Source: a bacterium
GTDB taxonomy: Bacteria; Verrucomicrobiota; Verrucomicrobiae; Opitutales; Opitutaceae
NCBI GenBank assembly: GCA_021780625.1
Contig: JAJXYI010000670.1
Location: 1 to 22,173, forward strand
Length of the DNA stretch: 22,173 bases
Direction: 5' to 3'
The translations under genes were made by a program, and so were the position numbers. The notes below the pieces were generated by a model that was given only the letters and a program-made list of their open reading frames with translations, was not told where the DNA came from and ran no database searches. Shown piece by piece: positions 15,450 through 22,173 of the stretch; the stretch's first letter is position 1, and each line of letters begins with the position of its first letter.

Positions 15450-16802
15450 ATGAAAACCCCCGTCCTTCGGCTGTCCGCACTGACCGTCGCGCTGTCCGCT
15501 GCGATCTTTGGAGCGGACATCCCGGCTCCCGCTCCGGCCGCCTCGCCCTCCCGCGTTGAGCACCTCTCGCTCGCAGAAGTGGTGGCCGAGGCGTTCCGTT
15601 CCAATCCCGGCCTCCAGGCCCGCACCCATGCGGCAAATGCCGCGACCAGCGACGCACGGGCCGCCAACCGCAGCCGCTTCGGCGATCTCAGTGCGGTCGC
15701 ATCGTATTCGTACTACAGCGACGATCAGATCATCCGGCCCATGTCGCGCGAACTCATCGCGAGCGGCATGGGAGGTCTTCCCTGGGACAGGGACCAGCTT
15801 CATTACGGTCTGGCCTATCAGGTGCCCCTGTTTCTGGGAGGCCGTCTCGTCAATCAGGTCGCCATCGCCCGCCTCGAGGCCCAGAAATCCGAGACTCTGC
15901 GCGAGGGAACCCACTGGCAGGTGCGCTTCAACGCCGTGTCCCTGTACGCCGCAGCCCAGGCGCTCGATCGGGTCGAGGCAGCCCTCGCCGGGCAGATCGA
16001 CGCACTCAGCCAAACCAAGGCCGATATCGACCGCATGGTGGCGATCGGCAAACGTCCCGAAGTCGACCGGCTCAAGGTCGAGGATGACCTTGCCGCCGCC
16101 CAGGCACAGCAGGCGGCCGTGATGGCAGACCGCACCAAGGTGAGCTCCCTTCTCCTGGCCCTGCTCGGCCGGGATCCCGCGGGCACACTCGTGGTAGATT
16201 CATTGCCCAACACGATCCCTGCCGCTTCGCCCGATCGTCGCGAGCTGAGGGACCTGGCCATGCGCGCCACCTCCGTGCGGATCGCCGACCTCGACGCCGC
16301 ACAGGCAAACCGGGCGGTCGCCGTCGCCCGCAGTGCCTTCCTGCCCCAGGTCGTGGGGTCTGCCAATTACCTCGAGAATACCGGTCTCGGAATCCACCGA
16401 ACGCTCGACACCTGGGGAGCCTCCCTGGGCGTTGTCATTCCAATCTTTTCCGGTACCGCCGACGCACAGCGCTTCCACGCAGCGAGGGAACGCCAGGCTG
16501 CCAGTCGCGAGGCACTCGCGCAGGCCCAGCTCCAGGCTTCCGCCAGTCTCCAGGATGCGCTCGCCCGCCTCGACGCCTCCCACGTTTCCGTCGTCGCCGC
16601 CAACGCACGCGTGGCCGCTTCAGGCGAAGCCGCCCGCATCGAACAGGTCCGCTACCAGACGGGCGCCGGCTCCATCGAGGACCTGCTTCGCGCCTTGGCC
16701 CGAAAGGAAGCCGCCTTCTCCGCCCTCGCCCTCGCCCGGGCCGATCAAATCACCGCCGCTGAACGCATCAATACACTCGTCGAAAAGGAGATCTTCAAAT
16801 GA
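15450..16802 (+). CDS. TolC-like outer-membrane efflux protein
   Basis: An outer-membrane channel subunit of about 450 residues for a tripartite pump. Residues 1-22 (MKTPVLRLSALTVALSAAIFGA) form a signal peptide. Two outer-membrane-efflux repeats follow. The first begins with HLSLAEVVAEAFRSNPGLQAR (about 38-58), which is the TolC-family opening helix. The second covers the half after RDLAMRATSVRIADLDAAQANRAVAVARSAFLPQV. Long Ala-rich helices with heptad character fill each half. An ATG four codons upstream (15438) is an alternative start. The stop overlaps the next gene's ATG (ATGA, 16799-16802), so it is coupled to the fusion protein. It begins 58 bp after the permease stop, probably in the same transcript. 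Confidence 0.9.
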   Translation: MKTPVLRLSALTVALSAAIFGADIPAPAPAASPSRVEHLSLAEVVAEAFRSNPGLQARTHAANAATSDARAANRSRFGDLSAVASYSYYSDDQIIRPMSRELIASGMGGLPWDRDQLHYGLAYQVPLFLGGRLVNQVAIARLEAQKSETLREGTHWQVRFNAVSLYAAAQALDRVEAALAGQIDALSQTKADIDRMVAIGKRPEVDRLKVEDDLAAAQAQQAAVMADRTKVSSLLLALLGRDPAGTLVVDSLPNTIPAASPDRRELRDLAMRATSVRIADLDAAQANRAVAVARSAFLPQVVGSANYLENTGLGIHRTLDTWGASLGVVIPIFSGTADAQRFHAARERQAASREALAQAQLQASASLQDALARLDASHVSVVAANARVAASGEAARIEQVRYQTGAGSIEDLLRALARKEAAFSALALARADQITAAERINTLVEKEIFK

Positions 16803-17890
16803 AACGCCGCCTCATCCTGATTCCCGCCGCCGCCGCACTGGTGGTCGGCGCCGCCGCCCTCCATCACCTTCGGCTCAAACAGAAGGAAGATGCCCCGCTC
16901 GCCGCCGAGCCGGTCATCGCCGTGCGCGTGGCCCCCGTCACGGTCGAGCGCGTCATCAACTCCCGCCATGTCCTCGGCACGGTGCTCGGCGCCGACGAGG
17001 CCGCGGTCGCTCCCCGCGTCATGGCCCAGGTCGTCTCCATCGACGTCCGGGAAGGCGACCGCGTCCACGCCGGTCAGGCGCTGGCCACGCTCGACGACAG
17101 CGAGGCGCGCGACGCGGTGTCCGAGGCCCGCGCCGCGCTCGCCGCCGCCAACGCCGCGTATGTGGCCCAGCACGACGCCACCGCCCGCGACCACACGCTG
17201 TTCGAGGCCAAGGCCATTTCCCAGGAGCAATGGGACCGCTCCCTCGCCGCCGACGCCGCCGGCACCTCGCAGCGCGAAGCTGCGTCCAAGCGCCTCGACT
17301 CCGCCCGAACCCGCCTTGCCTACTTCCATATCGTCGCCCCCGCGGACGGCCTCGTGGCACGCCGCCTCGCCGATCCCGGCGACCTCGCCCTCCCGGGCAA
17401 ACCTCTTTTCAAATTCGTCCGCCAGAGCTCCGTCCGCGTGCGCGCCGATTTGCCGCCCGGTGACTGGCCTGCCCTCCATCCCGGCCTTCCCGTCGTTCTG
17501 AGCGTGGGCGCTGAGCGCGTGCAGGTCGCCGTCTCACGTGTCTTTCCTTCGATGGGCGAAAACCACCTCGCCACCTTCGAAGCCGATGTGCCCAATCCCC
17601 CCGCCACCCTCGTTTCCGGTGCCGCCGTCGGCGTGGATGTGCAGCTGAGCGCCGCCGACGGCCTGGCTGTCCCGGCCTCCGCCCTGCTCGAAAGCGACAA
17701 GGGCGCCTTCGTCTTCACGCCATCCAATGGCGTCGTGCGCACGGTGAAGGTCCGAATTCTCGAACGCTCGCCCCAAACGGTCCTGGTCGAAGGAAACCTG
17801 CACGCAGGCGAGCCCGTGATCGTCGCCGAACCCTCCCGCCTGATGACCCTCACCGGCGGAATGAAAATCCTCGTGGCCCAGAGCCAGTAA
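16799..17890 (+). CDS. RND membrane-fusion (periplasmic adaptor) protein, HlyD/AcrA-like
   Basis: A 363-residue adaptor linking the inner-membrane pump to the outer-membrane channel. Residues 5-21 are a single hydrophobic anchor or uncleaved signal; there is no lipobox Cys. The first half-lipoyl segment is about 70-97 (VAPRVMAQVVSIDVREGDRVHAGQ...). An Ala-rich coiled-coil hairpin follows (about 99-172), and the returning half-lipoyl segment contains YFHIVAPADGLVARRLADPGD (about 178-198). The beta-barrel and membrane-proximal domains fill the C terminus, with GLAVPASALLE near 292-302. It overlaps the channel gene by four bases and precedes the pump gene by 12 bp, so the three form one translation unit. 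Confidence 0.93.
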   Translation: MKRRLILIPAAAALVVGAAALHHLRLKQKEDAPLAAEPVIAVRVAPVTVERVINSRHVLGTVLGADEAAVAPRVMAQVVSIDVREGDRVHAGQALATLDDSEARDAVSEARAALAAANAAYVAQHDATARDHTLFEAKAISQEQWDRSLAADAAGTSQREAASKRLDSARTRLAYFHIVAPADGLVARRLADPGDLALPGKPLFKFVRQSSVRVRADLPPGDWPALHPGLPVVLSVGAERVQVAVSRVFPSMGENHLATFEADVPNPPATLVSGAAVGVDVQLSAADGLAVPASALLESDKGAFVFTPSNGVVRTVKVRILERSPQTVLVEGNLHAGEPVIVAEPSRLMTLTGGMKILVAQSQ

Positions 17891-17902
17891 GCGGAGCACG
17901 CC

Positions 17903-20900
17903 ATGAACCTCGTCGAACGTTATCTCAAGAAGCCCCACCTGATCACCTCCCTCGTGCTGCTCGGCGCGGTGGTCGGTTTCATCGGCTACCGGCGCATGCC
18001 GGTCAACCTGTTCCCGGACTCCGAACGCCCACAGATCGCCGTCGTCACCGTTTACCCCGGAGCCTCCGCCCCCGATGTGGAGTCCGAGGTCAGCCGCACG
18101 ATCGAGAAGGAGCTGAGCACCATCGAGCAGGTGCGCCGAGTCACCTCGGTCAGCAAGGACGAGGTGTCCTCCGTCGCCGTCGAGTTCGAGTATAGCAAGA
18201 GCCTCGACTCCGCCGCCACCGACGTCGCCAACGGCCTCCAGAAGATCAAGGCGCTGCTGCCCGTCGACAGCCGGCCGCCGATGATCTTCAAGGTCTCCTC
18301 GGCCACGCCGCCCGTACTCACGCTCGCGCTGCGCCCCAAGGCCTCCTCGCCCATCGACCTGTCCATGGTGCGTCAGCTCGCCGACAACGCCATCAAGGAG
18401 CGCCTGCTCCAGCTGCCCGAGGTCGCCAACGTCGAGGTGTTCGGCGCCCACCAGCCCGTCGTCCGCGTCTCCCTCGACCGCGACAAGCTCGCCGAATACT
18501 CGCTCACCCCCGCCGACGTCAGTCAGCGCCTCTCCGCCTTCAACGCCAATCAGCCCATCGGCCTGCTGATCACCGGGCAGTCCCAGTTCCTCCTCAAGCG
18601 CACGGGTGAGTTCAAGACGATCGGCGACGTCGGCCGCATCGTCGTCGCTCACCTCCCGGGAGGCGACATCCACCTGGCCGACATCGCCGCCATCCGCCGC
18701 GGTACCGTCGAGGCCCAGAGCGCCTACCACGGCGACGGCCGCCCGGCCATCGCCATCAACATCCAGCGCGCCAACTCCGGAAACACCCTGCGCACCATCG
18801 CCGCCGTCTCGGCCCTTCTCCCTTCCTTGGAGAAACAGTATCCGGGTATCGAATTCAGCATCCCCGACACCCAGGGCGAGCTCATCAACCTTTCGGTCGG
18901 CAACATGCTCGATGCCCTGCGCGATGCCGTGATCATGACCGTGATCGTGATTTTCCTCTTCCTCGCCGATCTCAGGGGCATGGCGCTGGCCGCGATTTCC
19001 ATTCCGTTCACTTATCTGCTCACCTTCGCCGCCATGTGGCTCATCGGTTATGAGTTTAACATGGTCACCCTCACCGCCGTGATCATCGCGGTGGGAATGC
19101 TTCTCGACGACGCGATCGTCGTGCTCGAGAACATCGAGCGGCATTACCACGAGGAGGGCGTCGACGTCCACAAGGCCGTGGTCGGCGGCACGCAGGAGGT
19201 GATGCTCGCCATCTTCTCCGGCACCTACGCCACCGTGATGGTGCTCCTGCCCATCATCTTCATCGGCGGCTTCGTGCAGACCGTACTGCGCCCGCTCTCG
19301 GTCTCACTCGTCATCGCCCTGGCGGTCTCCTACCTGGTCTCCGTGACGGTGATCCCGCTGCTCGCCCCCCTGCTGCTGCGGCGCAGCGGCGGAGCCGGAC
19401 GCAACCGCTTCGAGCGGGTCGTCGGCAATTTCGACAGGCGCCTCGTCGAGCCCGTCCGCGATTTCTACGTCTGGCTGACCGGCGTCGCCCTCAACCACCG
19501 CTGGCTCTTCATCGGCGTCGCCCTGGTTCTGCTCGCCGTATCCGCCCGTCAGATGCCTCTCATCGGCCGCGACCTCATGCCGCCGATGGATACCGGCATC
19601 ATCAAGGTGAACTTCGAGACCGACGCCAACACCTCGCTCGCCGGCACGGAAGCCACCCTGTCCGCTATGGAAGCGCTGATCCGCAAGCGCCCCGAGGTCA
19701 CCTCCGTGTCGTCCCTCATCGGCTCCGAGCCCGCCGTCATCTCCTTCGGCGCGGGCCGCCTTCCCCAGCAGGGCAACATCACCATCCATCTGGTCGACCG
19801 CTTCCATCGCAAGGCGTCCATCTGGCAGATCGAGGATGCGCTGCGCTCCGAGTTCCAGCGCCTGCCCGGCCTGAAGAGCGTCGACGTGTTCGACTTCGGA
19901 GCGACTCCCCTCTCCACGATCCGCTCCTCGGTCGACGTGATGCTCTCCGGACCAAACCTCGGGACGCTCGATCGGCTCGGACGCGACGTGGAGCAGCGCC
20001 TGCGCACCCACCTGCGTGGAGCGACTTCGATCACCCGCTCGTGGACGCTCGACTCTGTCGAGGTACAGTTTACCGCCAACACCGAGAAGCTCGCCCTGTA
20101 CAAGATCTCGCCCGCCGCTGTGGCCGGCCAGCTCGCCGGCGCCGTGCGCGGCCAGCCAAGTTCCGTCTTCCGCGTGCCCAACGAAGACGGGCTCACCGTC
20201 CTGGTGCAGCTACCGGGCCGGCAGCGCGCCTATGCCGAACAGCTCGCGACCTACCCCATCGTCACGCCCGCGGGCACCATTCCACTCGGCGCGCTTGGCT
20301 CGGTCGTCCGCCGCCCCGTGCCCTCGGTCATCACCCGCCAGGGACTCGAACGTACGCTCGACATCCAGGCCTACCGCTCGAAGCAGCCGATCTCGCACCT
20401 CCAGGACGATGTCGACGCGGCCCTTGTGGGCTTCAAGCTCCCGCCCGGCTACACGCTCAGCCATGAGGGCGAGATCAAGCAGATGAACGAGTCCTTCGCC
20501 CTGCTCGGCAAGGCCCTCGTGCTCGGCCTGGTCCTGCTCTATTTCTCGCTCGTACCGGCGTTCAAGTCCTGGGTTCACCCGCTGACGATCATGTCCGCGA
20601 TTCCCCTGGCCCTGATCGGCGCCGCCTGGAGCATGCTCCTCGCCGACAAACACGGCTGCATGCCCTCGATGATGGGCATGATCCTGCTTGCGGGCATCGT
20701 CGTGAAGAACTCGATCCTCCTGATCGACTTCATCGCTGCCGCCAAGGAGCGCGGCGCCACAACCCACGACGCGCTCATCGATTCCGTGCGCATCCGCACC
20801 CGCCCCATCCTCATGACCGCCGTCGGCACGGCGGTGGGCATGATTCCCATCGCGATGGAGTGGGCCATCGGCCTGGAGCGCCTGTCGCCCCTCGCCATCG

Positions 20901-21049
20901 TCGCCATCGGAGGCCTGCTCGTCTCGACCTTCCTCACCATGGTGTATGTCCCCGTGCTGTATTCGCTGTTCGATGACGCCACCCTCGCGGTCCGGCGCTG
21001 GATCGGCCTCAGGCCGGCTCCAACCCTGCCCGCCGCCCATCAGTCCTGA
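17903..21049 (+). CDS. HAE1-type RND efflux pump
   Basis: A 1048-residue proton-driven inner-membrane pump, normal length for AcrB/MexB relatives. The N-terminal helix is followed by MPVNLFPDSERPQIAVVTVYPGASAPDVE, typical of the family. Motif GMLLDDAIVVLENIERH (398-414) holds the paired Asp402-Asp403 of the proton relay, and VVKNSILLIDF (933-943) holds Lys935, the counterpart of AcrB Lys940. The DD pair points to the HAE1 (hydrophobe/amphiphile) branch, not the heavy-metal HME branch. Two large periplasmic loops (about 32-330 and 550-865) give porter and docking domains. A GGAG Shine-Dalgarno-like site lies just upstream. Position inside a metalloid cluster suggests an arsenic- or antimony-related cargo, but an ordinary drug-type cargo is equally possible from sequence. 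Confidence 0.94.
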   Translation: MNLVERYLKKPHLITSLVLLGAVVGFIGYRRMPVNLFPDSERPQIAVVTVYPGASAPDVESEVSRTIEKELSTIEQVRRVTSVSKDEVSSVAVEFEYSKSLDSAATDVANGLQKIKALLPVDSRPPMIFKVSSATPPVLTLALRPKASSPIDLSMVRQLADNAIKERLLQLPEVANVEVFGAHQPVVRVSLDRDKLAEYSLTPADVSQRLSAFNANQPIGLLITGQSQFLLKRTGEFKTIGDVGRIVVAHLPGGDIHLADIAAIRRGTVEAQSAYHGDGRPAIAINIQRANSGNTLRTIAAVSALLPSLEKQYPGIEFSIPDTQGELINLSVGNMLDALRDAVIMTVIVIFLFLADLRGMALAAISIPFTYLLTFAAMWLIGYEFNMVTLTAVIIAVGMLLDDAIVVLENIERHYHEEGVDVHKAVVGGTQEVMLAIFSGTYATVMVLLPIIFIGGFVQTVLRPLSVSLVIALAVSYLVSVTVIPLLAPLLLRRSGGAGRNRFERVVGNFDRRLVEPVRDFYVWLTGVALNHRWLFIGVALVLLAVSARQMPLIGRDLMPPMDTGIIKVNFETDANTSLAGTEATLSAMEALIRKRPEVTSVSSLIGSEPAVISFGAGRLPQQGNITIHLVDRFHRKASIWQIEDALRSEFQRLPGLKSVDVFDFGATPLSTIRSSVDVMLSGPNLGTLDRLGRDVEQRLRTHLRGATSITRSWTLDSVEVQFTANTEKLALYKISPAAVAGQLAGAVRGQPSSVFRVPNEDGLTVLVQLPGRQRAYAEQLATYPIVTPAGTIPLGALGSVVRRPVPSVITRQGLERTLDIQAYRSKQPISHLQDDVDAALVGFKLPPGYTLSHEGEIKQMNESFALLGKALVLGLVLLYFSLVPAFKSWVHPLTIMSAIPLALIGAAWSMLLADKHGCMPSMMGMILLAGIVVKNSILLIDFIAAAKERGATTHDALIDSVRIRTRPILMTAVGTAVGMIPIAMEWAIGLERLSPLAIVAIGGLLVSTFLTMVYVPVLYSLFDDATLAVRRWIGLRPAPTLPAAHQS

Positions 21050-21076
21050 CCTTAACGAACCGAAAGCACCTGAATG

Positions 21077-21218
21077 TGAACCACGGAGGCACAGAGGACG
21101 CGGAGAAACCCATTTATCGTGAGAATCCGCAGCCACGACACTTCACTGACGAGGTTACATTTCGATCCTCCCGTCATTCAGGTTTCAGACTCTGTGTCCT
21201 CCGTGTCTCTATGGTTCA
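21077..21218. repeat. MITE-like palindromic repeat (CACGGAG type)
   Basis: A 142-bp element with long imperfect terminal inverted repeats. The left arm from 21077 starts TGAACCACGGAGGCACAGAG. The right arm ending at 21218 reads, on the other strand, TGAACCATAGAGACACGGAG, and both continue with GGAC. This type of repeat is scattered through many Verrucomicrobiota and Planctomycetota genomes and yields spurious ORFs starting MNHGGTEDAEK. It lies between the RND pump and the thioredoxin-like gene and would form a long hairpin in a read-through transcript. Confidence 0.8.
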
Positions 21219-21269
21219 ATCGCCGTATTTGGACAGTCCTGACTCCATTTCCATCCGGAAAACATAACC

Positions 21270-21503
21270 ATGAAAACCATCGAAATTCTCGGCGGCGGCT
21301 GTGCCAAGTGCCACCAGCTCGCCGCCAATGCGGAAACAGCGGCCAGGTCGCTCAAGCTCGAGTACACGCTCGTGAAGGTGACCGACTTTCAGGAAATCGC
21401 CCGCCGCGGCGTGATGACCACCCCCGCGCTCGCCCTCGACGGAAAGGTCGTGAGCACCGGCAAGGTCCTCACGTCCGACCAGATCGCGGCGCACCTCCGC
21501 TGA
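21270..21503 (+). CDS. Small thioredoxin-like CxxC protein (Thioredoxin_3 / TM0996 type)
   Basis: A 77-residue cytoplasmic thioredoxin-fold protein. GGGCAKCHQL (8-17) holds the redox pair Cys11 and Cys14, TTPAL near 50-54 supplies the cis-Pro, and LTSDQIAAHLR is the last helix. This small 'redox-active disulfide protein 2' group is frequently next to PF03773 permeases and ArsR genes, where it may deliver or reduce thiol-bound metalloid; that role is inferred. It is separated from the RND pump by a 142-bp palindromic repeat and precedes the second arsR by 115 bp. Confidence 0.9.
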   Translation: MKTIEILGGGCAKCHQLAANAETAARSLKLEYTLVKVTDFQEIARRGVMTTPALALDGKVVSTGKVLTSDQIAAHLR

Positions 21504-21521
21504 CGCGGCGCGCCCGGCAGG

Positions 21522-21553
21522 GGCCCGGCGGACGCACCCGCGCGCGCCGGGCC
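21522..21553 (+). terminator. GC-rich hairpin after the thioredoxin-like gene
   Basis: GGCCCGGCG (21522-21530) and CGCCGGGCC (21545-21553) form a perfect 9-bp stem with a 14-nt loop, 18 bases after the stop codon. There is no T-run, so it is not a classical intrinsic terminator. It lies at the boundary before the second arsR operator and may end the first transcript. Confidence 0.45.
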
Positions 21554-21574
21554 GATTCGTTTCGAAAGCGTCAC

Positions 21575-21596
21575 ATTATTCCCCTTGCGGAATATT
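21575..21596. promoter_or_regulatory. Candidate operator for the second ArsR
   Basis: An AT-rich 22-bp palindrome with arms ATTATTCC (21575-21582) and GGAATATT (21589-21596), seven of eight positions paired, around a 6-bp spacer. It ends 22 bp before the second arsR start. Its sequence differs from O1 and O2, which suggests a separate regulon. Confidence 0.6.
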
Positions 21597-21618
21597 CCCC
21601 TGTCCGCATCTTCGCGGC

Positions 21619-21996
21619 ATGGATCTGGTCCGCATCTACCAATGTCTTTGCGACCGCACGCGGCTGCGATTGCTGAATCTGCTGCTGCACGGTCCGCTCT
21701 GCGTCTGCCATTTCCAGGCGATCCTGCGCGAGCCGCAGGTCAAGATCTCGAAGCATCTGGGTTATCTCAGGCGCAACGGCCTGGTCGAGGCCGAGCGCCA
21801 GTCCAACTGGATGATCTACCGGCTTCCGGCAAAACAGGCGCCCGGCCTCAAGGCCAACCTCGCGTGCCTGCAGGACTGCCTGCGCGAAGACCGGGGGTTT
21901 CGCGAAGACCTGGAGCGATTGCGCAAGGTGCGGGGCGGCCTGGGGGCCGATTGTCCCACCTGCGTGCGCAAACCCGGGGCCGTCTGCGCCGGCTGA
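21619..21996 (+). CDS. arsR: Second ArsR/SmtB-family regulator, Cys-rich
   Basis: A 125-residue winged-helix repressor. GPLCVCHFQ (26-33) gives Cys28 and Cys30, the As(III)-type CVC site. The recognition region is VKISKHLGYLRRNGLVEAER (41-60) and the wing is SNWMIYRLP. Seven further Cys occur (9, 11, 83, 87, 112, 115, 123), including CLQDC and a C-terminal CPTC...C tail, more than most ArsR proteins carry. The start at 21619 begins directly with MDLVRIYQCLCDRTRLRLLN, which fits the family. It precedes the ACR3 gene by 56 bp, so this pair forms the arsenite-efflux part of the cluster and is probably autoregulated through the upstream palindrome. Confidence 0.92.
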   Translation: MDLVRIYQCLCDRTRLRLLNLLLHGPLCVCHFQAILREPQVKISKHLGYLRRNGLVEAERQSNWMIYRLPAKQAPGLKANLACLQDCLREDRGFREDLERLRKVRGGLGADCPTCVRKPGAVCAG

Positions 21997-22052
21997 ATCC
22001 ACTTCGCCCAGCCCGTCGCCAATTTTCTCCTCCATTCATCTCGCCCACGACC

Positions 22053-22173
22053 ATGTCCGACGCCGTTGCCAAAAAGATGTCCTTCCTGGACCGTTATCTC
22101 ACGGTCTGGATTTTTGCCGCCATGGGCGTCGGGGTCGCCCTCGGCCATTTCGTGATCCACGACCCGGCGGGGT
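22053..22173 (+). CDS. acr3: ACR3-family arsenite efflux permease, N-terminal part
   Basis: The first 40 codons of a membrane protein that runs off the window. After a short polar start, MSFLDRYLTVWIFAAMGVGVALGHF is the typical ACR3 opening and first transmembrane helix. ACR3 proteins export As(III), sometimes Sb(III), across the inner membrane using the proton motive force. The position directly behind an ArsR with a CVC site agrees. The catalytic Cys and Glu in later helices are outside the window, so integrity cannot be judged. Confidence 0.85.
   Translation, partial: MSDAVAKKMSFLDRYLTVWIFAAMGVGVALGHFVIHDPAG

Noticed and set aside
17534..19171. 545-residue open frame on the minus strand inside the MFP/RND genes
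   Set aside because: Antisense shadow of two well-recognised genes; Gly/Asp/Val-rich composition typical of reversed GC-rich coding DNA, no domain.
17903..21049. Heavy-metal (HME/CusA-type) pump as the identity of the RND gene
   Set aside because: The helix 4 motif is LDDAIVVLEN with paired Asp, the HAE1 pattern; the HME-type motif is not present.
21076..21267. Small open frame beginning MNHGGTEDAEK
   Set aside because: It lies wholly on the MITE-like repeat; such frames arise from the repeat in many genomes and are not genes.
1..22173. CRISPR array, prophage or insertion sequence with transposase
   Set aside because: No regularly spaced direct repeats, no integrase, transposase or phage structural gene was seen anywhere in the window.

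Overview
The window looks like a chromosomal stretch of a GC-rich member of the Verrucomicrobiota, most likely Opitutaceae. The reasons are the strong GC bias at third codon positions, weak or absent Shine-Dalgarno sites, and a secreted glycosidase ending in a tandem domain of the 'LSARG...LLRGVGPTLA...DPTLTLY' type that is typical of that group. Several palindromic intergenic repeats also fit. The taxonomic call is an inference from these traits, not a database match.

Region 1 (about 1-6.3 kb) concerns carbohydrate use. A secreted CE2-like SGNH esterase is divergent from an NAD-dependent epimerase/reductase. A tRNA-Leu(UAA) with a palindromic repeat directly behind its CCA end follows, then a LacI-type regulator and a secreted GH51-like clan GH-A glycoside hydrolase. 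The esterase and glycosidase could act together on acetylated, arabinose-containing plant polysaccharide, with the LacI protein as the likely local regulator (inference).

Region 2 (about 6.3-11.2 kb) is mixed. It has an intact MFS transporter, a stand-alone CHAD protein, and a decayed second MFS gene with frameshifts, in-frame stops and an apparent internal deletion. Next come a DUF89-type predicted phosphatase and a small DUF134 DNA-binding protein. Two convergent gene pairs (CHAD/pseudogene and DUF134/cydB) overlap at their stop codons.

Region 3 (about 11.2-13.6 kb) is cydAB on the minus strand, a cytochrome bd-type quinol oxidase with a short Q-loop. The two genes overlap by four bases.

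Region 4 (about 14.0 kb to the end) is the most interesting part. It is a plus-strand metalloid-resistance-like cluster: ArsR with a CVC metal site, a PF03773 (ArsP-like) permease, an outer-membrane TolC-like channel, a membrane-fusion protein, an HAE1-type RND pump, a small CxxC thioredoxin-like protein, a second Cys-rich ArsR, and the start of an ACR3 arsenite permease cut by the window edge. Two near-identical palindromes of form TTTCG-N8-CGAAA lie upstream of the first arsR and across the start codon of the permease, so one ArsR probably controls both. A different palindrome precedes the second arsR. A complete tripartite RND exporter sits inside what is usually a compact ArsR/permease/thioredoxin module. 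This suggests a two-step export route in which metalloid or organometalloid is moved to the periplasm by the permease and then out of the cell by the RND complex (hypothesis).
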